Assembly: GCF_021390395.1 (NCBI RefSeq)
Contig: NZ_JAJUWT010000003.1
Location: 372,001-436,000, forward strand
DNA length: 64,000 bases
From: Saccharothrix sp. S26
GTDB taxonomy: Bacteria > Actinomycetota > Actinomycetes > Mycobacteriales > Pseudonocardiaceae
Direction: 5' to 3'
Below the pieces are notes generated by a model. That model was not told the DNA's origin. It ran no database searches and was given only the letters and a program-made list of their open reading frames with translations. The position numbers and the translations under genes were made by a program. Positions 1 through 8,463 of the stretch are shown in pieces (position 1 is the first letter of the stretch; every line of letters starts with the position of its first letter).

Positions 1-127
1 CCCACACGTCGCCGAGCCGGTTGATCCAGTCGAAGATCTTGCGCGCGACCGTCCGCACCGGCCACGGGTTCTCCGGGCTGGACCGTTCGACCTGGGACCG
101 CTCGGTGCTCGTCTCCCCGGCGTTCAC
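1..127 (-). CDS. xseA: Exodeoxyribonuclease VII large subunit, N-terminal fragment
   Basis: Only the first 42 codons are inside the window; the gene runs off the left edge. Read on the minus strand from a GTG at 127-125, the peptide contains SPENPWPVRTVARKIFDW followed by INRLGDVW, the conserved N-terminal stretch of XseA that leads into the OB-fold nucleic-acid binding domain. XseA with XseB forms exonuclease VII, which degrades single-stranded DNA in the cytoplasm. The GTG overlaps the stop of the upstream 161-aa gene in a GTGA arrangement, so the two are probably co-translated. The order xseA, this upstream gene, then divergent ispH is as remembered for M. tuberculosis Rv1108c-Rv1110. Identification is firm despite the truncation; nothing can be said about the catalytic part. 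Confidence 0.85.
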   Translation of the reverse strand, partial: MNAGETSTERSQVERSSPENPWPVRTVARKIFDWINRLGDVW

Positions 128-609
128 TGCTGCTTGAGGTTCGCGATGCGGCGGGTGAGCATGCCGGTGAACTCGGGCCGGGCCGCGTGCGTGCGCTCGT
201 GCGCCAGCAGCTCTTCCAGGTCTTCCGCGGTGAGGGTGCGCAGACGTGCCCTGAGCTGCGCCAACGACAGCTCGTCGTAGTTGGGCAGCACGGCGGGGGG
301 CTCGGCGGCCAGCGCCTGCTCCTCCTCCGCCCACGGGTCGTCCGCGACGGGCACGCGCACCTCGGGCACGTCCTCGTCGAACGTCGCCCACTCGGGCTCC
401 TGCTCCGCGGGGCGCAGCACGGACAGCACGTCGTCACCCTTGATTGCGAGTTCCGTCACCCGCTGCTGGACCCGCATGGACAGCTGCAACGCCTCACTGA
501 CCACGGTGACCGGGAGACCCGCGAGCTGCCGCGGGAGCTTCCGGGCCTGCTCGACGGCGGTGACCGCCAGTCCCGCGGCCAGGCGGACGGTCAGGGGCAG
601 TGGCTTCAT
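124..609 (-). CDS. Conserved actinobacterial protein (Rv1109c-like, putative lipid-droplet-associated)
   Basis: 161 aa from an ATG at 609. The N-terminal half is predicted amphipathic ([20 protein letters not shown], then [19 protein letters not shown]), with basic residues alternating with hydrophobic ones, and there is no clear signal peptide or membrane span. The C-terminal half is acidic and Pro/Ala rich and ends in a Leu/Arg-rich helix. Its place between xseA and divergent ispH is that of M. tuberculosis Rv1109c. Such proteins are often labelled lipid-droplet-associated in actinobacterial annotations because of the amphipathic helices; that function is inferred from family labels, not from any motif here. 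It overlaps xseA by 4 bases (GTGA), indicating an operon. Confident as a gene, modest about the role. Confidence 0.75.
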   Translation of the reverse strand: MKPLPLTVRLAAGLAVTAVEQARKLPRQLAGLPVTVVSEALQLSMRVQQRVTELAIKGDDVLSVLRPAEQEPEWATFDEDVPEVRVPVADDPWAEEEQALAAEPPAVLPNYDELSLAQLRARLRTLTAEDLEELLAHERTHAARPEFTGMLTRRIANLKQQ

Positions 610-660
610 GCCCTACAGCCTGCCGCAGTCGGCCGTCGGATGCCTACATCCGGCACGCCG

Positions 661-666
661 TACCCT
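661..666 (+). promoter_or_regulatory. Candidate -10 hexamer of ispH (leaderless)
   Basis: TACCCT matches the actinobacterial TANNNT -10 pattern and ends 7 nt before the ispH ATG, so transcription would start at or beside the start codon. A GGAGG also lies in the same 7 nt, but only 2 nt from the ATG, too close for normal ribosome binding. No convincing -35 was recognised. Confidence 0.4.
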
Positions 667-673
667 GGAGGCC

Positions 674-1618
674 ATGGACAAGCGAGTGCTCCTGGCCAAG
701 CCGCGTGGCTACTGCGCCGGCGTGGACCGTGCCGTCGTGACCGTCGAGAAGGCGCTGGAGCAGTACGGCGCGCCGGTCTACGTGCGCAAGGAGATCGTCC
801 ACAACAAGCACGTCGTGGAGACGCTGTCCGCGCGCGGCGCGATCTTCGTCGACGAGACCGACCAGGTGCCCGAGGGGGCGCTCGTGGTGTTCTCGGCGCA
901 CGGCGTGTCGCCGGCCGTGCACCAGGAGGCGGCCGACCGGGGCCTGCGCACGATCGACGCCACCTGCCCCTTGGTGACCAAGGTCCACAACGAGGCCAAG
1001 CGGTTCGCCCGTGAGGACTACGACATCCTGCTCATCGGCCACGAAGGACACGAGGAGGTCGAGGGCACCTACGGCGAGGCGCCGTCGCACATCCAGCTCG
1101 TGGACACCGCCGAGGACGTGGACAAGGTCGTGGTGCGCGATCCGTCCAAGGTGGTGTGGCTCTCGCAGACCACGCTGTCGGTGGACGAGACCATGGTGCG
1201 GGTGCGCCAGCTCCAGGACCGGTTCCCGGACCTCCAGGAGCCGCCGTCGGACGACATCTGCTACGCCACGTCCAACCGGCAGACCGCCGTGAAGACGATG
1301 GCGCCGGAGTGCGACCTGGTGCTGGTCGTCGGGTCGAAGAACTCGTCCAACTCGGTGCGGCTCGTCGAGGTGGCGTTGCAGGCGGGGGCCAAGGCGGCGT
1401 ACCTGATCGACTACGCGCGCGAGGTCGACCCGGCGTGGCTGGAGGGCGTGACGACGGTCGGCGTGACGTCGGGTGCGTCGGTGCCGGACATCCTGGTGAT
1501 GGAGCTGCTGGAGTACCTGGCGACGCAGGGGTACGGCGACGTCGAGGAGATCACCACGGCGAACGAGAAGATCGCCTTCGCGTTGCCGCGCGAGCTGCGC
1601 AAGGACATGGTCCGGTAG
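674..1618 (+). CDS. ispH: 4-hydroxy-3-methylbut-2-enyl diphosphate reductase
   Basis: 314 aa. IspH (LytB) catalyses the last step of the MEP isoprenoid pathway, reducing HMBPP to IPP and DMAPP with a 4Fe-4S cluster. The three cluster cysteines are visible: C14 in RGYCAGV, C98 in DATCPLV and C196 in [11 protein letters not shown]. Substrate-binding histidines H43 (VHNKHV) and H76 (FSAHGV), the [11 protein letters not shown] motif carrying the catalytic glutamate, and the SKNSSNS phosphate-binding stretch near residue 220 are all present. Length is normal for the family. The ATG at 674 begins directly before the conserved N-terminus ([16 protein letters not shown]), so longer upstream reading is unlikely. 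It is divergent from the Rv1109c-like gene, as in mycobacteria. Essential housekeeping enzyme. Confidence 0.98.
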   Translation: MDKRVLLAKPRGYCAGVDRAVVTVEKALEQYGAPVYVRKEIVHNKHVVETLSARGAIFVDETDQVPEGALVVFSAHGVSPAVHQEAADRGLRTIDATCPLVTKVHNEAKRFAREDYDILLIGHEGHEEVEGTYGEAPSHIQLVDTAEDVDKVVVRDPSKVVWLSQTTLSVDETMVRVRQLQDRFPDLQEPPSDDICYATSNRQTAVKTMAPECDLVLVVGSKNSSNSVRLVEVALQAGAKAAYLIDYAREVDPAWLEGVTTVGVTSGASVPDILVMELLEYLATQGYGDVEEITTANEKIAFALPRELRKDMVR

Positions 1619-1644
1619 GGCGGGTCGGGGCTGGGGCCTGAAAG

Positions 1645-2235
1645 ATCCAAAGATCAAAAGCGTCCTCGCCGGACGGGCAGATCAGCAGGATGACCCCAAC
1701 TACCCCTGGATGCTGCGGTTGCGTCGTGGGTCGGGTTTCGTGTCATCCCACCGACCTCCCTCCGGGCTACCACACGCGTCAAGGGGGCGACATCGGTCAA
1801 CGCCGTAGCCCGCAGTGGACTACGCCCCCTTGACACGTGCGGTAGGGCAAAGCCAGGTCGGCGGGATGACACGAAGCCCTCCCTGTATTTAGGGAAGGGC
1901 ATCGCGGCCTCACCGCGCCGGACGGGACCGGACCCCCAGGCCCGTCGGCGACCCCCGATCCCCTCCACTGGACGTCTTTTGCCTCAAAAGTAGGGCTTCG
2001 TGTCATCCCGCCGACCTGGCGCAGCCCTACCACACGTGTCAAGGGGGGCGCGGGTTCACCGATGCCCACGGCCTTCACTGCGGGCCGCGCCCCCCTTGAT
2101 ACGTGTGGTAGCCCTTGTGGAGGTCGGTGGGATGGCACGAAACCCGGACCACCCACCCAACCGCAGCATCCAGGGGCGGTTGGGGTCATCCTGCTGATCT
2201 GCCCGTCCGGCGAGGACAGCTTGTGATCTGTTGCT
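1645..2235. repeat. Nested fold-back repeat element (four inverted copies of a ~55-bp motif inside ~90-bp outer arms)
   Basis: This fills most of the gene-free stretch 1619-2490. Four copies of a motif beginning TTCGTGTCATCCCRCCGACC and ending CAAGGGGGCG lie in alternating orientation: plus at 1737-1789, minus at 1823-1875, plus at 1997-2052 and minus at 2086-2141. Copies 1/2 and 3/4 each form a long hairpin. The sequence outside copy 1 (about 1655-1736) and outside copy 4 (about 2142-2225) are also inverted repeats of each other, for example GGCAGATCAGCAGGATGACC on the left against its complement on the right, so the whole block can also fold once around a centre near 1935. The centre holds two smaller hairpins (around 1876-1900 and 1972-1990). 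No transposase or credible coding frame is present. It looks like a MITE-like fold-back element or a structured RNA locus. Confidence 0.8.
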
Positions 2236-2490
2236 CTCTTCGACCGGCCTCTCGCCCCACCCCGCCCCGACCGGGTGAGCTACGCAGGCGTCCTCGCCCA
2301 GGGGACCCCTGCTTTCATTCTGCCGGCGAGGTCTGACAATTCTGGGTTCCCGAAGCACTGAGCTGCGCTGATCGCGAACGCGGTCGCCGGCGAGGTGAAG
2401 TTCGCGTTTGCTGGGATGATGAGCAGTGTGCTGATCGGGGTGGAGAACGTCGCCACCCCCAAGTGGGCCCGTCGTCGTGGTGAGACGTCG

Positions 2491-4302
2491 GTGAGCTTGG
2501 GCAAGGCCATCAAGAGCCTGCCGTCGGCGGTGGCGATGGTGGTTCGGCTCGCTTGGCGCACCTCGCCCCGGTTGACCCTGTTGGCCGGCGTCGTGCACGT
2601 GTTGGCCGGCTGCGTCACGGCGTTCGGGCTGCTCGCCACGGCGGACGTGTTCTCCGCGCTCCTCCGCGACGGCCCCACGCCGCAGCGGGTGGTCGAGGCG
2701 TTGCCCGCGTTGGCCGTGGTGGTGGGATCGTTCGTGGTCCGCGCGCTGCTCGACACGGCGGTCGCGGCGGTGGAGAGTTCGTTGCGGCCCCGCGTCACGC
2801 GGGAGGCGAACGACGAGGTGACGGCGGTCCTGGTGCGGGCCGAGCTGCTCGCGTTCGAGGACGCCGACTTCCGCGAGCTGGCCCGTCAGGGCGGACGGCG
2901 CGGTGTCCGCTCGTTGGAGAGCAGCCTGCGGTACCTGGCCGACCTGGTGTCGGGCGGGATCTCGCTGGTGGCGGCGGTCGTCACGGTCGGGCTGCTGAAC
3001 CCGTGGCTCGGGCCCGCGCTGCTGCTGGCGGCGTTCGCGAACGCGTGGGCGTCGGCGCGGGCGTCGAAGCTGCGCTACGAGCACTTCCTCGATTCGGTGA
3101 CCCGCAACACCCGCAAGGGCGTGGTGGAGGAGGTCGCCACCGACCGCGACTTCGCGCTGGAACGGCACGCGCTGACGTTGCAGGAACGACTGCTGGCCGA
3201 GCACCGGCGCATCGCGGAGAGCCTGATGGCCGACGAGATCCGGATGGCGCACCGCACGAACGTGGTCCGGCTGACCGGGCGCGCGTTGGCCGGCGTCGGC
3301 ACGGCGATCGCCTACGTCGTGCTCGGCGTCCTGCTGCACACCGGCGGCATGGAGCTGGCGTTGGCGGGCACGGCGGTGCTCGCCATGCGGACCGGCTTCT
3401 CGTCGCTGGCGTCGACCACCCGTGCGGTGAACTCGCTGTACGAGGACTCGTTCTACATCGACTTCTACCGCAAGCTGCTGGTCGAGGGTGAGGAACGGGC
3501 GCAGCGCAGCTCACCGGTCAAGGCGCCGGCCGACCCGGAGCGGATCACGCTGGACGGCGTCACCTTCACCTACCCGGGCGCGGCGAAACCGGCGCTGCGG
3601 GACGTGAGCCTGACCGTGCAGCGGGGTGAGGTCGTGGCGCTGGTGGGGGAGAACGGGTCGGGCAAGACGACCCTCGGCAAGGTGCTGACGGGCCTGTACC
3701 CGGCCTCGTCGGGCACGGTCCGGTGGGACGACGTGGACCTGGCCGAGGCCGACCCGCACTCGGTGCACTCCTCGATCGCGGTGATCGCGCAGGACCCGGC
3801 GCAGTGGCCGATGACCGCGCGGCACAACGTGACGGTCGGCCGGCTGGAGCGCGAGGACGACGAGGCGTGGCAGGAGGCGGTGGTGAAGTCCGGCGCGGAC
3901 GAGGTGCTGGCCACCCTGCCCGCAGGGCCGGACACCGTGCTGTCCCGGCAGTTCAACGACGGGCAGGACCTGTCGGGTGGGCAGTGGCAGCGGATGGGCA
4001 TCGCGCGCGGCATGTACCGGGACGCGGCGGTGCTGGTGGCCGACGAGCCGACGGCCGCGCTGGACGCCAAGGCCGAGGCGCGCGTGTTCGAGGGCCTGCG
4101 CGAGGCGACGGCGCGGCGCACCACGATCCTGGTCACGCACCGGCTGGCGAACATCCGCAACGCCGACCGGATCGTCGTGCTCGACCAGGGCCGGATCGTC
4201 GAGCAGGGCACGCACGAGCAGCTGATGGCGTCGCGGGGGCACTACTTCGAGCTGTTCGAGCTGCAAGCCGGCGCGTACCGGGGCGGCCTGCTCGCGTCCT
4301 AG
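2491..4302 (+). CDS. ABC transporter, fused permease and ATPase (exporter type)
   Basis: About 603 aa from the GTG at 2491, chosen because GGTGAG lies 6 nt upstream and the product then begins with the usual short cytosolic helix (SLGKAIKSLPSAVAMVVRL). The frame is open back to 2395, so ATG 2416/2419 or GTG 2395 remain possible. Residues about 20-310 hold a six-helix exporter-type membrane domain. The ATPase domain has Walker A GENGSGKTT near residue 385, a Q-loop (IAQDPAQWP), the signature LSGGQWQRMGIARG near 493, Walker B VLVADEPTAALD and the H-loop ILVTHRL. The SGGQWQR variant is common in exporters of peptides or secondary metabolites. The substrate is unknown. It lies beside a SARP regulator in what looks like an accessory island. 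Confidence 0.9.
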   Translation: MSLGKAIKSLPSAVAMVVRLAWRTSPRLTLLAGVVHVLAGCVTAFGLLATADVFSALLRDGPTPQRVVEALPALAVVVGSFVVRALLDTAVAAVESSLRPRVTREANDEVTAVLVRAELLAFEDADFRELARQGGRRGVRSLESSLRYLADLVSGGISLVAAVVTVGLLNPWLGPALLLAAFANAWASARASKLRYEHFLDSVTRNTRKGVVEEVATDRDFALERHALTLQERLLAEHRRIAESLMADEIRMAHRTNVVRLTGRALAGVGTAIAYVVLGVLLHTGGMELALAGTAVLAMRTGFSSLASTTRAVNSLYEDSFYIDFYRKLLVEGEERAQRSSPVKAPADPERITLDGVTFTYPGAAKPALRDVSLTVQRGEVVALVGENGSGKTTLGKVLTGLYPASSGTVRWDDVDLAEADPHSVHSSIAVIAQDPAQWPMTARHNVTVGRLEREDDEAWQEAVVKSGADEVLATLPAGPDTVLSRQFNDGQDLSGGQWQRMGIARGMYRDAAVLVADEPTAALDAKAEARVFEGLREATARRTTILVTHRLANIRNADRIVVLDQGRIVEQGTHEQLMASRGHYFELFELQAGAYRGGLLAS

Positions 4303-4443
4303 CGGCGACGGACCACGACCGGGCTCCGGTGGAGTGTGCCGCCCGGCATGCCGGAACCCGGCCGTGGGGCCTGGCGGCGTCACGGCTGTGACCCACCCCC
4401 AATGAAGGCCACAGTCGATCGCCGCACGACCAGCCTGGGGCAC

Positions 4444-4476
4444 GCCGGTACACCGCCGGTACACCGGAGGTCCACT
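4444..4476 (+). promoter_or_regulatory. Three 11-bp direct repeats, candidate SARP operator
   Basis: Two exact copies of GCCGGTACACC (4444-4454 and 4455-4465) are followed by a diverged third, GGAGGTCCACT (4466-4476). SARP regulators bind short direct repeats spaced by 11 bp, one helical turn. The site lies about 90 bp upstream of the SARP gene. A possible -10 (TAGGTT, 4508-4513) lies 31 bp further on, farther than in typical SARP promoters, so regulation is inferred. Confidence 0.45.
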
Positions 4477-4562
4477 TCCAGGGGTCCCGGCGGCACGGCG
4501 ACTGCGCTAGGTTCGGGGCCGCCTCGGCCGTGGGGACGGCCGCGACGCGGGGAGTGTGCCGA

Positions 4563-7415
4563 GTGCTGTTCCGGGTCCTGGGCGCGGTCGACGTCGTGCG
4601 GTCCGACGGTGCGCGGGTGACGGTCCAGGCCGGCAAGCCGCGGGTGCTGCTGGCCGCGCTGCTGTTGCACGCCGGCGAGTGGGTGAGCGTGCGGCGGCTG
4701 GTCGAGGCGTTGTGGCCGGAGGGCGCGCCGCGGTCGGCGGAGAAGAACACCAAGACCTACGTGTGGAAGCTGCGCCGGTTGGTCGGCGACGACCGGATCG
4801 ACGGCGGCCGGGGCGGCTACCGGGTGCGGGTGGCCGACGACGAGCTGGACGCGCACCGGTTCGAGGACCTGGTCCGCGAGGGATGCGGGCACGCGGGCGC
4901 GGGCAGGCACCGGCAGGCCGCGGCGGCGTTCGCCGGGGCGTTGGAGCTGTGGCGCGGCGACCCGTTCGGCGACCTGACCGGGCCCGAGGTCGACGCGGTG
5001 CGGGCCGGCCTGGTCGAACGCCGGCTGACCGCGCAGGAGGGGCACGCGGCGGCGCTGTCGGCCCTCGGCTCGCACGAGGAGTCGGCGGCCGCGCTGAAGG
5101 CGCTGGTGGCGCGGCACCCGTTCCGGGAACGGGCGCGGGGCGCGCTGATGACCGCGCTGTACCGGGCGGGCCGGCAGGCCGAGGCGCTGGACGTCTACGA
5201 CGAGGGCCGCGTGCTGCTGGACCGGGAGCTGGGCGTGCGGCCGGGTGAGGAGCTGCGCCGGCTGCACCTGGACATCCTCAACCAGGACGCGAACCTGGCC
5301 GCGGCGCCGTCCGGGTGGGTGAGCCCGGCGCAGGTCCCGGCCGCGGTGGTCGGCTTCACCGGGCGTGCCGAGCACCTGGGGCGGCTCGACCGCCTGCTGT
5401 CGCGCGCGGACGACCGGCAGCCGCCGCCGATCGCCGTCATCACCGGCACGGGCGGTGTGGGCAAGACGGCGTTGGCGGTGTACTGGGCGCACCGCGTGCG
5501 CGACCGGTTCCCGGACGGGCAGCTCTACGTCAACCTGCGCGGCTACGACCCGGACCTGCCGGTCGGACCGGGTGACGCGTTGTCCGGCTTCCTGCGCGCG
5601 CTCGGCGTCGACTCGCGCGACATCCCGCCGGACGTGGACGAGCGGTCCGCGGCCTTCCGGTCCCTCCTGGCGGGCAGGCGGGTGCTCGTGCTGCTGGACA
5701 ACGCCCGCACGGCCGCCCAGGTCCGGCCGCTGTTACCCGGCGCACCGGGCTGCCTGGCGCTGGTGACCAGCCGCGACTCGCTGCGCGGGCTGATCGCCAA
5801 GGACGGCGCGACCCGGCTGGGCCTGGACCTGCTGCCCGCCGACGAGGCGCACGAGCTGCTGCGCGCGTTGATCGGTGACCGGGCGGCGGCCGAACCGGGC
5901 GCGGTGGACGCGCTGGTGGAGCTGTGCGCGCGGCTGCCGCTGGCGCTGCGCCTGGCCGCGGAGCTGGCCACCGGCAGGCCCTCGGCGTCGCTGGCCGACC
6001 TCGGCCGCGAGCTGGTGCGGGAGCAGGATCGGCTGGACCGGCTCGACGACGACGCCGACCCCCACGCGGCGCTGCGGTCGGCGTTCTCGTGGTCCTACCG
6101 GCACCTCGGTCCCGCGGTGGCGCGGGTGTTCCGGCTGTTGGGCGCGCACCCGTGCGGTGACCTGGGCATCGCCGCGATCGCCGCCCTGACCGGCTCGGAC
6201 GTGGCCGCGGCCCGGCGGCACGTCGACGTGCTGGTCCAGTCGCACCTGGTGGAGCGCACGGCCGACGGCCGGTTCCAGATGCACGACCTGCTGCGCACCT
6301 ACGCCCGAGGCCTCGCCGCCGAGGTCGACGGTGACGTCGAGCGCGACCGGGCGCTCCACGCCCTCGCGGACCACTACGTGCGGGAGGCGGAGGTCGCGAT
6401 GGGCCTGTTCGACCCGGTCGGGCGTCGGCCGGCGCTCCCGTCGACCGGCCGGACCACCCGGGACGAGGCGATGGCGTGGCTGGAGGCGGAGCGGGCGAAC
6501 CTGCTGGCGGTCGTCGAGCACGCGGCCGCGCACGGCGACGCGGGCCACGCCGAGGCGCTGTCCGGCACGCTGTGGAGCTACTTCCACGTGCGCGGCTACC
6601 ACGACGAGTCCCTCGCCTTGCACACCCACGCCCTGGTGGCGGGCCGCAGGCGGTCGGACCGGGTCGCCGAGGGCGTCGCGCTCACCGGGTTCGGCGTCGC
6701 CTGCGAGCGGCTGGGCCGGTACGAGGAGGCGTTGCGCCACCACGAGCAGGCCGTCGCGGTCGGGCGGGAGACCGGTGACGTGAGCTTCACCGGCCGGGCG
6801 TTGAAGAACCTGGGCGTCGTGCTGCGCCGCCTGGGCCGGTTCGAGGAGTCGGAGCGGACCTTCGAGGAGTCGTTGTCCATCGCCAGGGCCATCGGGAACC
6901 GCCGCGGTGAGGCGGGCGTGCTGTGCAGCCTGGCGTTGCTGCACGAGGCGTGGGGGCGGCCCGAGGAGGCCTTGCGGCACATGGAGCGGGCCATGGCGGC
7001 GGTGCCGGACGTCGACAACGACCACGCGCTGGTGAACCACCTCCGGGCGAACCTGGGGCTGGTCCACCTCAGGCTCGGCCGGCCCGAGGTGGCGGAGGAG
7101 CACCTCGGCGAGGCCCTGGCGGGCGCGCGGGCGACCGGCAACCGCGACCTGGAGTGCGAGGTGCTCGACACCTTGGGCGAGCTGGCGACCGCGTGCGGCG
7201 ACCCGCGGAGCGCCGTCGACCACCACCACGAGGCGTTGGCGTTGACCCGCCGCACGGGTGACCGGCACGAGGAGGCGCGTGCCCACACCGGTCTCGCCCG
7301 CGCCTACGAAGCGTGGGGCAGGCCGGAGGACGCCCACCGGCACCGGCTGCTGGCGACGCGCCGGGCTCCGGGGCTCCAGGCCGTCACGGAAGGGTGCCGG
7401 CAAGCCATCGGGTGA
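4563..7415 (+). CDS. AfsR/SARP family transcriptional regulator with NB-ARC and TPR domains
   Basis: About 950 aa. The GTG at 4563 is preferred over 4530 or 4554 because GGGGAG lies about 10 nt upstream and the product then starts FRVLGAVDVV, the normal SARP beginning. Residues 1-95 form an OmpR-like winged helix (KPRVLLAALLLHAGEWVSV, then TKTYVWKLRRLVG). Residues 100-245 form the bacterial transcriptional activation domain. An NB-ARC/AP-ATPase follows, with Walker A ITGTGGVGKTA near 292-302 and the downstream VLVLLDNA motif. From about residue 640 there are tetratricopeptide repeats (RYEEALRHHEQAVAVG, RFEESERTFEESLSIA and others). Full-length AfsR-type proteins are ATP-dependent activators of secondary metabolism or of nearby genes. 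It follows the ABC exporter and converges on the lectin gene; either could be a target. Confidence 0.93.
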   Translation: MLFRVLGAVDVVRSDGARVTVQAGKPRVLLAALLLHAGEWVSVRRLVEALWPEGAPRSAEKNTKTYVWKLRRLVGDDRIDGGRGGYRVRVADDELDAHRFEDLVREGCGHAGAGRHRQAAAAFAGALELWRGDPFGDLTGPEVDAVRAGLVERRLTAQEGHAAALSALGSHEESAAALKALVARHPFRERARGALMTALYRAGRQAEALDVYDEGRVLLDRELGVRPGEELRRLHLDILNQDANLAAAPSGWVSPAQVPAAVVGFTGRAEHLGRLDRLLSRADDRQPPPIAVITGTGGVGKTALAVYWAHRVRDRFPDGQLYVNLRGYDPDLPVGPGDALSGFLRALGVDSRDIPPDVDERSAAFRSLLAGRRVLVLLDNARTAAQVRPLLPGAPGCLALVTSRDSLRGLIAKDGATRLGLDLLPADEAHELLRALIGDRAAAEPGAVDALVELCARLPLALRLAAELATGRPSASLADLGRELVREQDRLDRLDDDADPHAALRSAFSWSYRHLGPAVARVFRLLGAHPCGDLGIAAIAALTGSDVAAARRHVDVLVQSHLVERTADGRFQMHDLLRTYARGLAAEVDGDVERDRALHALADHYVREAEVAMGLFDPVGRRPALPSTGRTTRDEAMAWLEAERANLLAVVEHAAAHGDAGHAEALSGTLWSYFHVRGYHDESLALHTHALVAGRRRSDRVAEGVALTGFGVACERLGRYEEALRHHEQAVAVGRETGDVSFTGRALKNLGVVLRRLGRFEESERTFEESLSIARAIGNRRGEAGVLCSLALLHEAWGRPEEALRHMERAMAAVPDVDNDHALVNHLRANLGLVHLRLGRPEVAEEHLGEALAGARATGNRDLECEVLDTLGELATACGDPRSAVDHHHEALALTRRTGDRHEEARAHTGLARAYEAWGRPEDAHRHRLLATRRAPGLQAVTEGCRQAIG

Positions 7416-7427
7416 ATCGGACGAACG

Positions 7428-7464
7428 CCGGCTCCTTTTCCCGACGCGCGGGAAAGGGAGCCGG
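7428..7464. terminator. Bidirectional hairpin terminator between SARP and lectin genes
   Basis: A 15-bp stem, CCGGCTCCTTTTCCC against GGGAAAGGGAGCCGG with one G-T pair, closes a 7-nt loop between two convergent genes. There is no long U tract, but the stem is symmetrical and could end transcription from both sides. Confidence 0.7.
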
Positions 7465-7490
7465 TGTTCATCGGAGTTGATTAACAGAGG

Positions 7491-8390
7491 TCAGAACCAC
7501 GCTTTGTGGTAGACGTGGTTGTCGGTGCCCTCGACGAAGACGTCGATCCGGCCCGGTCCCCACGAGACGGCCGCCGGGTTGTGCAGGAACACCCCGCCGA
7601 GGTTTCGCCAATCCGACCAGGAACCGTTCCACCACTTGTGCCAGAGCTGGTTGTCGGTGCCCTTGGCGAACACGTCCAGCCGCCCGGCCGACCACGACGA
7701 CACGGCCGGTCCCGCGGTGATGACGCCGCCGAGGTCCTCCCACCCGGACCACGAGCCGTTCCACCACTTGTGCCACAGGTGGTTGTTCAGGCCCTCGACG
7801 AAGACGTCGATGCGGCCCGGTCCCCACGAGACGGCGGCCGGGTTGTCGATGAACGTGCCGCCGAGGCTCTCCCAGCCCGACCACGAGCCGTTCCACCACT
7901 TGTGCCACAACGCGCCGTCGGTGCCCCTGGCGAACACGTCCAGCCGCCCGGCCGACCACGACGACACGGCCGGACCTGCGGTGATGACGCCGCCGAGGTC
8001 TTCCCACCCGGACCAGGACGAGCCGTTCCACCACTTGTGCACGAGGTGGTTGTTCGTGCCGCGGCCGAACAGGTCGATGCGGTTGGGGCCCCACGACACG
8101 GCGGCCGGGTTGTCGATGATGTTGCCGCCGAGGCTTTCCCAGCCCGACCACGACGACCCGTCCCACCACCGGTGCCACACGGCCGAGTCGGTGCCGCGCG
8201 CGAACACGTCGAGCCGGTTCTCCGACCACGACGACACGGCCGGTCCCGCGGTCACCACACCGCCGAGGTCGCCCCAGCCCGACCATTGTCTGTTCTCCGC
8301 CTCGTCCGGTTCGGCGGCGGCCACGGACGTGCCCGCGGAGAACAGCGCCAGGAATGCGACGATCAACAATTTCGTGAGCGAATTCTTCAT
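7491..8390 (-). CDS. Secreted PLL-like beta-propeller lectin
   Basis: 299 aa. A signal peptide is clear: MKNSLTKLLIVAFLALFSAG followed by TSVAAAEPDE, with cleavage likely after VAA or AAA. The mature protein is six tandem units of about 45-47 residues, each carrying a WSGWxxLGG core, a V-W-G or S-S-W strand, and R(I/L)D(V/L)F plus a HKWWNGS strand. Two unit types alternate, one with VITAGPAVSSWSAGRLDVFA and the other with IDNPAAVSWGPGRIDVFV. This matches the Trp-rich repeats of the PLL/PHL seven-bladed lectins and related fucose-binding proteins, where six or seven units close a propeller; sugar specificity cannot be read from sequence. An extracellular carbohydrate-binding role is inferred. 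It converges on the SARP gene and ends an accessory island. Confidence 0.85.
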   Translation of the reverse strand: MKNSLTKLLIVAFLALFSAGTSVAAAEPDEAENRQWSGWGDLGGVVTAGPAVSSWSENRLDVFARGTDSAVWHRWWDGSSWSGWESLGGNIIDNPAAVSWGPNRIDLFGRGTNNHLVHKWWNGSSWSGWEDLGGVITAGPAVSSWSAGRLDVFARGTDGALWHKWWNGSWSGWESLGGTFIDNPAAVSWGPGRIDVFVEGLNNHLWHKWWNGSWSGWEDLGGVITAGPAVSSWSAGRLDVFAKGTDNQLWHKWWNGSWSDWRNLGGVFLHNPAAVSWGPGRIDVFVEGTDNHVYHKAWF

Positions 8391-8435
8391 CGGAAGTCCC
8401 CTTCAAGTCCGATGGTCACACCGCGAACAAGAAGG

Positions 8436-8463
8436 AATCTAGCACCCACCCGGGTGTTCCCAA
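8436..8463 (-). promoter_or_regulatory. Candidate promoter of the lectin gene
   Basis: On the minus strand TTGGGA (8463-8458) and TAGATT (8441-8436) are separated by 16 nt and lie about 45 nt before the lectin ATG, which has AGGGGA as ribosome binding site. The match is only moderate. Confidence 0.35.

Noticed and set aside
187..1014. Long plus-strand frame over the Rv1109c-like gene and the start of ispH
   Set aside because: It is a shadow of GC-rich codons; its product is Arg/Gly-rich without known motifs, and both real genes have clear family signatures.
1654..2336. Several 65-130-residue frames inside the fold-back element
   Set aside because: They arise in all frames from the repeats themselves (STRRPGxALPHVSRG-like echoes) and lack ribosome binding sites and homology that I can recognise.
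2056..3339. 427-aa minus-strand frame across the fold-back element and the ABC exporter
   Set aside because: Lies antisense to a canonical ABC protein and has a His/Arg/Gln-rich composition typical of reversed GC-rich coding DNA.
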